Assembly: GCA_017429475.1 (NCBI GenBank)
Contig: JAFROX010000010.1
Location: forward strand, 1 to 64,000
Origin: Bacteroidales bacterium
GTDB lineage: Bacteria > Bacteroidota > Bacteroidia > Bacteroidales > UBA932
Reading direction: 5' to 3'
DNA length: 64,000 bases
The notes under the pieces were generated by a model, which was not told the DNA's origin, did no database searches, and saw only the letters and a program-made list of their open reading frames with translations. Within the stretch, counting starts at the first letter, position 1, and the number at the start of each line of letters is the position of its first letter. Made by a program: the position numbers and the translations under genes. Positions 44,838 to 52,104 of this stretch are shown one piece after another.

Positions 44838-46082
44838 TTATTCTTTTACGACAACGTCGTAATAAGCAAAATAAGCGGGAGCGTTGAAGCCCCAATCTCC
44901 GTAGCAGTCCTCGCTTCCGTAAACTGCAAATTTGACTGAGACGACTTCACCGAGACCTGAGAGATCCCAGGTGCTCCACTCGATAGCCTTGCCGTCAGCA
45001 TAAGCTGCGACTTCGTCACCTGAGATGAGGACCTTGCTGAGAGTTGCGGTCTCGTTGCCCTCGGCGTCAAAACCTGTGGCCTTGACAGCAACGAAGCTTT
45101 CGCCGGCAAGCGGGCCGAAGAAGCCGTCGCCGAATATGGCGGAATTGGCCAGATAGTTGGTCATAATGCAGTCTATGCTTTCGATGGTGCGGGCTTCTCC
45201 GTCAGCGAAGGACAATCCGGCAGGAGCATCCTCGGCACCGAAGTGTACAATGAAATTGCTGCCGTTGGCAGGAGCTGCGGGAACTTCGAGCTGCCTGAGG
45301 TAGCCGGCGCCCTTGAAATCGGGCTCTACATAGTTCGAGATAGCCTCGCCGCCTGACGAGAAGCTAACAGAGCCCCAGTTGGAACCAAAGCCGTCGAATG
45401 CGAGCCTGGTCACAGGGTCCTCCCAAGTGTAGACTACATTATATGAATATGTTTCCGGATCCATAGGACCGTAAAGCAGGTCACCTCCATACTGGGGATC
45501 GTCGATGAGGGCGTCCCAGTAGGCACCGTTTACATCGAGGATGTTGAGGGCAACTGCAGCAGTCATAAGCACGAGACTGTTGCCGCCGGTAGCGACTACG
45601 ATCACGCTGCCTTTGCGGGCTGCACCGTCAGTACCTGCAGGAGCAGTGACAGTCAGATTGGCCTCGTCAACGCTTGCGGACCATCCTGCAGGTGCGAATG
45701 CATCGATGATGTTGACTCCGGTAACATTGATAGGAATTGTCTTTTTGCCGCCGAAGTTGAATGCTTCAACTGCATTTGAGAGCTTGGTCTCGATTACGCT
45801 GGCAGGCGTGCCGTCCTGACCATCAGTACCGTTTTTACCGTTGGCGCCGTTCTTGACGCTGACGGTCTTGCCGTCGCTCATAATAAATGTATAACCGTCA
45901 TCAGTCTTGTTGACGTCGGTGATAACGAAACCGCCCTTGATTTTCTCAAGAATGGAGTTGGCCTCTTTCATCTGGTCCTGAAGTTCCTTTATGGATGCCT
46001 TCAGTGATGAATCGTCATAGCAGGAAGTCACTGCAAAAATTGCCAGTGCGGCGACTGCCATCAATTTCAGAATTCTTTTCAT
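44838..46082 (-). CDS. DUF4465-type lipoprotein, first gene of the corrinoid uptake operon
   Basis: A 414-residue lipoprotein (lipobox VTSCYDD). A short coiled coil (about 30-50, IKELQDQMKEANSILEKI) and a glycine/asparagine-rich piece (GANGKNGTDGQDGTP) follow the lipid anchor, then a BACON-like sandwich (about 100-185) and a C-terminal DUF4465-like domain with VTRLAFDGFGSNWG, CIMTNYLANSAI and WGFNAPAYFAYYDV. The position behind a cobalamin riboswitch suggests it is a surface corrinoid-binding protein; the BtuH family of Bacteroides is a candidate relative, but I cannot confirm this from sequence alone. Confidence 0.72.
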   Translation of the reverse strand: MKRILKLMAVAALAIFAVTSCYDDSSLKASIKELQDQMKEANSILEKIKGGFVITDVNKTDDGYTFIMSDGKTVSVKNGANGKNGTDGQDGTPASVIETKLSNAVEAFNFGGKKTIPINVTGVNIIDAFAPAGWSASVDEANLTVTAPAGTDGAARKGSVIVVATGGNSLVLMTAAVALNILDVNGAYWDALIDDPQYGGDLLYGPMDPETYSYNVVYTWEDPVTRLAFDGFGSNWGSVSFSSGGEAISNYVEPDFKGAGYLRQLEVPAAPANGSNFIVHFGAEDAPAGLSFADGEARTIESIDCIMTNYLANSAIFGDGFFGPLAGESFVAVKATGFDAEGNETATLSKVLISGDEVAAYADGKAIEWSTWDLSGLGEVVSVKFAVYGSEDCYGDWGFNAPAYFAYYDVVVKE

Positions 46083-46209
46083 TGCGATATACTAATAAAA
46101 CAACAAATGCATATTCCATTGCAATGTCGCATACCGCTTGCAGGAGAATGAAAAGAGTGGATTGCAGTCTTTTATTCTTACGCCCATATACCCGCAGGCA
46201 GTAAAAACA

Positions 46210-46400
46210 TTGCCGCTCGCAGGCAGGTCTTCTGGCTCGCTCCTTCCGCGGCGCCTTCCCGACTTACGGTCAGTGGCTGTGATTGCCGCGAATATTCAGC
46301 CTCATTGGCTGGAGCTTACAGCAGCGGGAACTGCACAGGATTTTCACCTGTTTCCCTTTTGATCCGTCGAACCTGCAAGGCCGGACGGAACCTGTGAGCA
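46210..46400 (-). promoter_or_regulatory. Cobalamin riboswitch
   Basis: Read on the minus strand, the leader contains the hallmark elements of the AdoCbl riboswitch in order: GGGAAACAGGTGAAAATCCTG (at 46356-46336), GCTGCTGTAAGC, GCCACTG (46277-46271) and the B12 box AGCCAGAAGACCTGCC (46237-46222). A closing stem is possible between GCTC near 46396 and GAGC near 46215. It should repress the downstream operon (DUF4465 to btuB) when corrinoid is abundant. Confidence 0.95.
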
Positions 46401-46403
46401 ATG

Positions 46404-46411
46404 CAAATATA
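46404..46411 (-). promoter_or_regulatory. -7 promoter element for the riboswitch-controlled btu operon
   Basis: The minus strand reads TATATTTG, matching TAnnTTTG, immediately before the riboswitch. The roughly 130 bases between the riboswitch and the ATG at 46082 would hold the expression platform. Confidence 0.55.
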
Positions 46412-46424
46412 AGAAAAAAATGAA

Positions 46425-47153
46425 TTACTGTTTCTTGTAGGAAATCATTTCTGTTGTGGAAACGAGTTTTCCTTTCTTGTCATAGACCACGCTCTTCACT
46501 TCACCCATTCCAGGAACGACCCAACTCTTTTGCTTCATCTTCTCGGACTGGCTGATAATGAGCACGCTGACTTTCACGGTGGAAGTCTCTTCAATGACAA
46601 AAGAATCAAAAGAACCTGCAGGTACCGTGACTGCTTCCCTGGCGGTGACTTTCTGTTCTGAAGTCTTGATGGACATCTTTGCGTTGATTCCTTCTATGTT
46701 GATGTTTACCTTGACTTCAGTATCGGGCAGTTTCTGACCAACGCTGAGGTTCACTGGAAGTGAAGGATCGTCACCGCTGAAGCTCAGCTCGATCTTGCGT
46801 CCTTCGAACATCTCCTCCACAGCACTGGCGGCGCCTGCGAAGTTTTCCTTGGGAACGACTATGCTGTTGGGGGTATACAGAATCTTGATAGAGAGATTGC
46901 TTTCAATAGGTGTCGAGTCCTTTGCCGCCTTGACGCTGCTTTTCTGGGCAATGGTCAGGACTGTCCTGGCGTCAGAGGATTCCTTGCCGACAATGCGGTA
47001 TACGGTCCGGTCACTCACCCACCCTTCGGCTTCTGTGGTCACGAACACCTGCTCGGCGCCCACGACGTCATCTTTACTGAATGCCTGTGCGTTTGAGATA
47101 AAGGGTGTGGCAATGAGAATGGCTGCCAACAGAAGGAATGAGATTTTTTTCAT
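46425..47153 (-). CDS. Secreted protein of unknown function, TapB/DUF3108-like
   Basis: A 242-residue exported protein with a signal peptide (KKISFLLLAAILIATPFISNAQA). The rest is mostly beta strand, with a typical pair PDTEVKVNINIEGINAKM and VPAGSFDSFVIEETSTVKV, and an ending VPGMGEVKSVVYDKKGKLV. This strand order (a precursor amplitude strand, AGSFDSF, and the VPGMGEVK turn) resembles the periplasmic TapB/DUF3108 group, function unknown. The ATG at 47153 is preferred to 47204 because it starts the signal peptide. It precedes the riboswitch but has its own promoter and is probably independent of it. Confidence 0.65.
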   Translation of the reverse strand: MKKISFLLLAAILIATPFISNAQAFSKDDVVGAEQVFVTTEAEGWVSDRTVYRIVGKESSDARTVLTIAQKSSVKAAKDSTPIESNLSIKILYTPNSIVVPKENFAGAASAVEEMFEGRKIELSFSGDDPSLPVNLSVGQKLPDTEVKVNINIEGINAKMSIKTSEQKVTAREAVTVPAGSFDSFVIEETSTVKVSVLIISQSEKMKQKSWVVPGMGEVKSVVYDKKGKLVSTTEMISYKKQ

Positions 47154-47192
47154 ATGAAACGGTTTTCGTTGCAATAGCTTGATTCTGCAGGG

Positions 47193-47200
47193 CAAAGATA
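47193..47200 (-). promoter_or_regulatory. -7 promoter element for the TapB-like gene
   Basis: The minus strand reads TATCTTTG, matching TAnnTTTG, 39 bases before the ATG at 47153. Confidence 0.45.
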
Positions 47201-47306
47201 TCAAAAACCATGCTGATTGGACTTCCGTGGAGCATCTTTATCCGTTTATAAACGAATATAAATGTTTAACAAAGCAACATTTATTTCTCAATTTGATAAA
47301 AATTGC

Positions 47307-47314
47307 TACATTTG
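47307..47314 (+). promoter_or_regulatory. -7 promoter element for the tRNA-Pro pair
   Basis: TACATTTG matches TAnnTTTG, 12 bases before the first tRNA. The same octamer recurs at 47541-47548 before the aminotransferase gene. Confidence 0.5.
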
Positions 47315-47326
47315 CAGTCCGAAACA

Positions 47327-47400
47327 CGGGAAGTGGCGCAGTTGGTTAGCGCGCTGCGTTAGGGACGCAGAGGCCGGGTGTTCGAGTCACCTCTTCCCGA
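47327..47400 (+). tRNA. tRNA-Pro with AGG anticodon
   Basis: A 74-nt cloverleaf: acceptor CGGGAAG pairs perfectly with CTTCCCG, D-stem GCGC/GCGC, anticodon stem CTGCG/CGCAG, T-stem GGGTG/CACCT with loop TTCGAGT, discriminator A. The loop TTAGGGA puts AGG at 47361-47363, reading the CCU codon, with U33 and G37 as in other tRNA-Pro. CCA is not encoded. An A at position 34 is unusual for a bacterial tRNA-Pro. Confidence 0.92.
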
Positions 47401-47421
47401 CATATTGATTCTCAGAACATA

Positions 47422-47495
47422 CGGGAAGTGGCGCAGTTGGCTAGCGCGCTGCGTTCGGGACGCAGAGGCCGGGTGTTCGAGTCACCTCTTCCCGA
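47422..47495 (+). tRNA. tRNA-Pro with CGG anticodon
   Basis: A 74-nt cloverleaf almost identical to the preceding tRNA: it differs only in the D-loop (GGCTA for GGTTA) and at anticodon position 34 (C for A). Loop TTCGGGA puts CGG at 47456-47458, reading CCG. The two genes are 21 bases apart and probably share one transcript. Confidence 0.95.
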
Positions 47496-47498
47496 CAG

Positions 47499-47526
47499 AG
47501 CTTCGCCACGACGCGAAGCTTTTTTG
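47499..47526 (+). terminator. Intrinsic terminator after the tRNA pair
   Basis: Stem AGCTTCGC pairs with GCGAAGCT around the loop CACGAC and is followed by a T-run ending TTTTTTG. Confidence 0.8.
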
Positions 47527-47540
47527 TATCGAAAGTTTCG

Positions 47541-47548
47541 TACATTTG
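47541..47548 (+). promoter_or_regulatory. -7 promoter element for the aminotransferase gene
   Basis: TACATTTG matches TAnnTTTG, 22 bases before the ATG at 47571. Confidence 0.5.
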
Positions 47549-47570
47549 CCCCAGATTAATCCGAGCGACA

Positions 47571-48878
47571 ATGAAAAATAATCTGGTTCCCGTTGAAACG
47601 GCTCGTGAACTTTTCAAAGAAAGCGGCCTTCCCTGCATCGGCAATTCCGGCATTCGTGAAATAAAGAGACTAGCAGAAAACCTCGAAGCTGCGAGCGGCG
47701 TGCATTTCATCCATATGGAAATGGGCAATCCCGGCCTTCCTGCCGCCCAGATCGGAGTCGAGGCCCAGATCGAGGCGCTCCGCCGCGGAGTGGCAGCATC
47801 CTACCCTGACATCGACGGCACGAAAGAACTCAAGAAAGAGGCTTCACGCTTCATCAAGAATTTCATCGACCTCGACCTGGACGGCAACAACTGCCTCCCT
47901 ACCGTGGGTTCCATGCAGGCTGCCTTCGCTTCTTTCATGATATGCAGCAAGACCTGGAAGAACCGCGACACTATACTTTTCATCGACCCTTGCTTCCCGG
48001 TACACAAATATCAGAACAAGGTGCTGGGCGTGAACGTCGCCGCTTTCGATATCTATGATTATCGAGGTGAGAAACTGCGCGGCAAACTCGAGAGCATTCT
48101 GGCAGAAGGAAAGATCCACAGCATACTTTATTCAAATCCCAACAATCCTTCGTGGGTATGCCTGACCGATGAAGAACTGAAGATAATCGGCGAACTTGCC
48201 AGCAAGTATGACGTGATTGTCATCGAAGACCTTGCTTACTTCGGAATGGACTTCCGTAAGGATTACGGTCATCCCGGGGTTCCGCCATACCAGCCCAGCG
48301 TGGGTAAGTACACTGACAATTACATCCTTCTCATATCAAGTTCCAAGGCTTTCAGCTATGCCGGCGAACGTGTAGCCATCCTGGCTATCTCCGACAATCT
48401 GGCCAAGCGCCACTACCCCGACCTGTTGCGCTACTTCAATACGGACACCTTCCGCAGCGCAATCGTGTTCGGCGGACTGCACACCCTTAGTTCTGGAACA
48501 TCCCACTCCGCCCAGTACGCCCTCACCGCCATCTTCAAGGCTGCAAACGATGGCGAGTACAATTTCCGTGAGCAGGTGATGGAATACGGACGCAAGGCAA
48601 AGCTTATGAAGAAGGCTTTCACTGACAACGGTTTTGTGATAACCTACGACAAGGACCTGGAAGAAGACGTGGCTGACGGTTTCTACTTCACCTTCGGCTA
48701 TCCCGGATTCACGGGTGCAGATCTGGTGGAGGAATTGCTGTACTACGGCATTTCGGCCATCTCGCTGTTTACCTGCGGAAGCACCCGCGAAGGCCTGAGA
48801 GCCTGCACTTCGCTAATCCCCAACGAAGACATTCCGTTACTGGCTGAGAGGCTGGCACTTTTCCACCAGGACCACTGA
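47571..48878 (+). CDS. Class I/II PLP-dependent aminotransferase
   Basis: A 435-residue cytoplasmic fold-type I aminotransferase. Typical features are MGNPGLPAAQIG near the start, YPDIDGTKELKKEASRF, the substrate region SNPNNPSWVCLT, the PLP-phenolate Asp in EDLAYFGMDF and the Schiff-base lysine in ISSSKAFSYAGERVA. The ending region has an FTCGSTREGLRACTS block with the substrate-binding Arg. The donor and acceptor cannot be told from sequence; aspartate-, alanine- or aromatic-type transamination are all possible. Monocistronic, with its own promoter. Confidence 0.9.
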   Translation: MKNNLVPVETARELFKESGLPCIGNSGIREIKRLAENLEAASGVHFIHMEMGNPGLPAAQIGVEAQIEALRRGVAASYPDIDGTKELKKEASRFIKNFIDLDLDGNNCLPTVGSMQAAFASFMICSKTWKNRDTILFIDPCFPVHKYQNKVLGVNVAAFDIYDYRGEKLRGKLESILAEGKIHSILYSNPNNPSWVCLTDEELKIIGELASKYDVIVIEDLAYFGMDFRKDYGHPGVPPYQPSVGKYTDNYILLISSSKAFSYAGERVAILAISDNLAKRHYPDLLRYFNTDTFRSAIVFGGLHTLSSGTSHSAQYALTAIFKAANDGEYNFREQVMEYGRKAKLMKKAFTDNGFVITYDKDLEEDVADGFYFTFGYPGFTGADLVEELLYYGISAISLFTCGSTREGLRACTSLIPNEDIPLLAERLALFHQDH

Positions 48879-48897
48879 CTGTAAAGTTTTTTTTTAC

Positions 48898-48919
48898 GTA
48901 ACAAAACTGCATTTGTTAC
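48898..48919. promoter_or_regulatory. Perfect 8-bp inverted repeat, candidate operator of the Hdr-like operon
   Basis: GTAACAAA and TTTGTTAC are separated by ACTGCA in the gap before the Hdr-like operon. The size (22 bp, two-fold symmetric, 6-bp spacer) suits a dimeric redox regulator of the Crp/Fnr or Rex type, but the half-site does not match their best-known consensus. Confidence 0.5.
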
Positions 48920-48987
48920 ACTCGGAATCGTTTTTTTACGGGAAGTTCTGGGAAATTTCCGAAATTTGATATCGCTAAAACTTAAAC

Positions 48988-49683
48988 ATGGGAAAGTTAT
49001 ACGAACGGCTTGCCAAGGACATTCGTATCAAGGAATGGCTGAAGGCTTGTATGAACTGCGGTGTCTGTGTTTCCGTATGTCCCGCCGCTGAATTCTACAA
49101 ATACAGTCCGAAAACTATAGTCAACATCGTCCAGAGTCAGGACGATGAAGCCATCGAAGCGCTGCTCAAAAGCGAGACCATCTGGTATTGCGGCGAATGC
49201 ATGTCGTGCATGACACGCTGTCCACGCAAGAACGCGCCTGGACAGATTGTGATGGCACTGCGTTCTCTCAGCATCGATATGGGCTACTTCGCCGAGAGCG
49301 AGAAAGGCCGCCAGCAACTTCCGTTGCAGCGCGCCCTCTGCGGCAACATACTCAATTACGGATATTGCGTCTATCCCCGCACCTTCAAGTATGAGGACCA
49401 CCCCGAGTCCGGAACCATCGGCAAATGGATTGGTGAAAACCTTGAGGAAGTACACAAGCGTCTCGGCAGCAACCTGGAGCAGGACGGCCCGGGCGTGCTG
49501 CGCAAAATCCCTAAAGAGTCGCTCGACGAACTCAAGGCGATATTCGACGTTACCGGAGCCACTGAAAGGATGAACACCGTTGAGGAAGTGTCCCGCCGCA
49601 AGGCCGAAGAGATGGGGCTGGATATGGAAGAATACTGCAAACGGGCTTTCAACTATGCAGGCAAAGGCCACACAATAGAGTAA
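48988..49683 (+). CDS. Heterodisulfide reductase subunit C-like iron-sulfur protein
   Basis: A 231-residue soluble protein with two [4Fe-4S] cluster motifs: C21-C24-C27-C31 (CMNCGVCVSVCP) and C68-C71-C74-C78 (CGECMSCMTRCP). This spacing and the N-terminal position are those of HdrC. The C-terminal 130 residues are longer than in methanogen HdrC and carry no further cysteine cluster. It should carry electrons between the HdrA-like flavoprotein and the HdrB-like subunit. First gene of a tightly packed five-gene operon. Confidence 0.85.
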   Translation: MGKLYERLAKDIRIKEWLKACMNCGVCVSVCPAAEFYKYSPKTIVNIVQSQDDEAIEALLKSETIWYCGECMSCMTRCPRKNAPGQIVMALRSLSIDMGYFAESEKGRQQLPLQRALCGNILNYGYCVYPRTFKYEDHPESGTIGKWIGENLEEVHKRLGSNLEQDGPGVLRKIPKESLDELKAIFDVTGATERMNTVEEVSRRKAEEMGLDMEEYCKRAFNYAGKGHTIE

Positions 49684-49693
49684 AACAGTTACA

Positions 49694-50764
49694 ATGATAT
49701 ATAAAGGAAAACAGAAGATCTGGTCCGACTACCAGAAAGAGATTCCGGATGACCACTGGTTCTATGTGAGAAGTTGCATCCGCCAGAATTTCTTTCCGGC
49801 TTCAGAAGTAACCTTCCTAAGGATACTCCGCGACGAACTGGGCAAGGATATATACGAAACTCCACACCATACTACCTGCGGAGGTATCGCCTACCATCAG
49901 GAGTGCATCCCGCAGGAAACCCAGATGACCATCATTGCCCGTCAGTTCGCCCTGATGACAGAGGCCGGCTACGAGAACTATGCCTGCAGCTGCATCACTT
50001 CTTTCGGACTGTACTGCGAGACTCTGGAGACCTGGCACGAAATGCCGGAGGTGCTGGACCGCATCCGCGAGAACCTCTGGAAGGCCTGCCGCAGGGAATT
50101 CAACATTCCGAAATACCTCGCCCATTCCAGCGACCTGGTCTATAAATTCCGCGATGAAATAGCCGACAGGGCCAAATATAAGCTTGTGAACAAAGATACT
50201 GGTGAACCGCTGAAGGTTGTGGAACACATAGGTTGTCACTACGCCAAGATGTTCCCTTCCAAGGGTGTCGGTGGAGCCGAGTACCCCTATGTGCTGGTCG
50301 GTATGGCAGAGAGATGGGGCGGCAACGTGATTGACTACCCCGAACGCCGTCATTGCTGCGGCTACGGATTCCGCCAGTACCACGTCAAGGCCAACCGCGG
50401 TTATTCGATATCCAACACCCACAAGAAATTCGAGTCGATGGAGCCATACCATCCCGATTTCATTGTGACCAACTGCCCGGGCTGCCCCTATTTCCTGGAC
50501 CGCTGGCAGTATGTCATCGCAGAGCAGACCGGAAAGACTTATGGCGGCAATGGCTATGGCATTCCTGTACTTACTTACGAAGAGATGGCCGGTCTCGTGC
50601 TCGGCTACGACCCCTGGGATCTTGGAATGCAGACCCACCAGATAGCTGTGGAGCCACTCCTCGACAAGATCGGAGTGAAATATGACGAAAGCAAGAAGTA
50701 TGAAGGAACCGGAGGCAAACCTCTTCCGGAACCTGAATTTCCAATGAATATAAGATGTTGCTAA
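49694..50764 (+). CDS. Heterodisulfide reductase subunit B-like protein (CCG domain)
   Basis: A 356-residue protein of the HdrB family. The C-terminal CCG motif is complete: C181, C221-C222, C261 and C264 (GCHYAK, HCCGYG, NCPGC). The N-terminal motif is degenerate: C28, then a single C62 (TTCGG, not CC), then C98 and C100 (CSC, not CXXC). In methanogens both motifs bind the noncubane [4Fe-4S] clusters that reduce the CoM-S-S-CoB disulfide, so this protein may keep only one standard cluster and act on another substrate. Ten bases after the HdrC-like gene, none before the HdrA-like gene. Confidence 0.85.
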   Translation: MIYKGKQKIWSDYQKEIPDDHWFYVRSCIRQNFFPASEVTFLRILRDELGKDIYETPHHTTCGGIAYHQECIPQETQMTIIARQFALMTEAGYENYACSCITSFGLYCETLETWHEMPEVLDRIRENLWKACRREFNIPKYLAHSSDLVYKFRDEIADRAKYKLVNKDTGEPLKVVEHIGCHYAKMFPSKGVGGAEYPYVLVGMAERWGGNVIDYPERRHCCGYGFRQYHVKANRGYSISNTHKKFESMEPYHPDFIVTNCPGCPYFLDRWQYVIAEQTGKTYGGNGYGIPVLTYEEMAGLVLGYDPWDLGMQTHQIAVEPLLDKIGVKYDESKKYEGTGGKPLPEPEFPMNIRCC

Positions 50765-51772
50765 ATGGCTAAGGATAATGTAGTAGTGATAGGCGGAGGC
50801 CCCTGCGGCATAGAGGTTTCCCGCAACCTGAGGGATATGGGATACACCCCTATCCTCCTGGAGCAGCAGCCCGAACTTGGAGGCCATCTCCGCAAATGGG
50901 ACAGGCTTTTCCCGGAAGGCGTAGAAGCCCGCAAAGTCCTGAAGGAACTCACGAGTGACCTCAAGGGAGTCAAATGGTTCACCGAAGTCAATATAGAGTC
51001 CATCCAGAAGTCACGCAAGGGTTATACGGTCAACGTAGATACCGGAATGTCCTTCGAGACGAAAGCACTTGTGCTGACAACCGGCTTCAAGCTCTTCCCT
51101 GCCGAGAACAAGCAGGAGTACGGCTATAACATATATGAACGCGTCATCACCAACGCCGACCTGGAGCAGTTCTTCAAGACAAAGAAGGACAGCCGCATCC
51201 AGAATCCCAAGACCATAGGTTTCGTGCACTGCGTGGGTTCCCGCGACGAGAAGGCCTGCAACCGCCAGTGTTCGAAGGTATGCTGCGCTACCGCTGTGAA
51301 GCAGGCTTCCGAGATCAAGGAACTCTTCCCCGATGCGACAGTCTACTGCTTCTATATGGACCTGCGCCTTTTCGGAAGGAGCTACGAGGATATGTATCTC
51401 AATGCCCAGCGCAAGTATGGTGTCCGATTCATTCGCGGCCGCGTTTCCGAAGTTTCAGAGGACATTGACGGAAAACTCTACGTAAAGGCTGAAGACACCC
51501 TTCTCGGCAAGCCGATGAAGATAAAGATGGACCTCCTTGTGCTGATGACAGGCATCCTCCCGGGCGACAGCACCCGACCTTTCGCAGAGATGCTCAAGGT
51601 GCCCACCGGTGAAGACGGCTTCTTTACGCCTAAGGACACCATTCTCGAACCGTGCGTCACCAAGGAGAGTGGTCTTTTTGTAGCCGGTGCCTGCACCGGT
51701 CCGAAGACCATTCCTGAAACCATCAGCGAGGCCCGTGCCACAGCCATCCAAGTACATAAATATCTTTCATAA
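50765..51772 (+). CDS. HdrA-like FAD-binding iron-sulfur protein, short form
   Basis: A 335-residue flavoprotein. The FAD fingerprint VVVIGGGPCGIEVSRNL is at 6-22, followed by LEQQPELGGHLRKWDRLFP. The HdrA-type [4Fe-4S] cysteines are C156, C165, C169, C173 and C174 (VHCVGSRDEKACNRQCSKVCC region). A second nucleotide-binding end with GLFVAGACTGPKTIPETI follows. It lacks the extra N-terminal and C-terminal ferredoxin modules of methanogen HdrA, and is closer in size to the small HdrA-like QmoA family. It is the expected flavin centre of the complex. Confidence 0.88.
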   Translation: MAKDNVVVIGGGPCGIEVSRNLRDMGYTPILLEQQPELGGHLRKWDRLFPEGVEARKVLKELTSDLKGVKWFTEVNIESIQKSRKGYTVNVDTGMSFETKALVLTTGFKLFPAENKQEYGYNIYERVITNADLEQFFKTKKDSRIQNPKTIGFVHCVGSRDEKACNRQCSKVCCATAVKQASEIKELFPDATVYCFYMDLRLFGRSYEDMYLNAQRKYGVRFIRGRVSEVSEDIDGKLYVKAEDTLLGKPMKIKMDLLVLMTGILPGDSTRPFAEMLKVPTGEDGFFTPKDTILEPCVTKESGLFVAGACTGPKTIPETISEARATAIQVHKYLS

Positions 51773-52104
51773 TGATTGATTTCGGTTATTCACTGAGCAA
51801 GAGCAGAACCCTGAGGATCGACAATCTCGACGATTCCAGGTTCAAGGCCCTTCATAAGCTTGAGCCGGATGCATACAAATGCATCGGCTGCGGCTCCTGC
51901 ACGGCCAGCTGTTCCGCCGGAGTATTCACCGAGCTCAGTCTCAGGAAAATCCTGCTCAGCATGCAGAGAGGTGATGAGAAAGAATATTTGAACCAGCTGC
52001 AGTCCTGCATGCTATGCGGCAAATGTATGCTTGTATGTCCCCGCGGCATCAACACCCGCCATCTCATATTGAGCATCTGCAAAATCTGTTCGATTGAAAA
52101 ATGA
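51772..52104 (+). CDS. Small HdrC-like double [4Fe-4S] protein
   Basis: A 110-residue ferredoxin-like protein with two complete cluster motifs, C37-C40-C43-C47 (CIGCGSCTASC) and C79-C82-C85-C89 (CMLCGKCMLVCP). It is the second HdrC-like subunit of the operon and is shorter than the first. It overlaps the HdrA-like gene by one base and the following gene by four, so all five subunits are probably made in fixed ratio. Confidence 0.85.
   Translation: MIDFGYSLSKSRTLRIDNLDDSRFKALHKLEPDAYKCIGCGSCTASCSAGVFTELSLRKILLSMQRGDEKEYLNQLQSCMLCGKCMLVCPRGINTRHLILSICKICSIEK

Noticed and set aside
47250-47265. Short palindrome CGTTTATAAACG upstream of the tRNA genes
   Set aside because: AT-rich, short and in a region with no gene for it to control; no second copy seen.
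49817-50887. Minus-strand 356-codon open frame
   Set aside because: Antisense to the HdrB-like gene, which carries the CCG motif.
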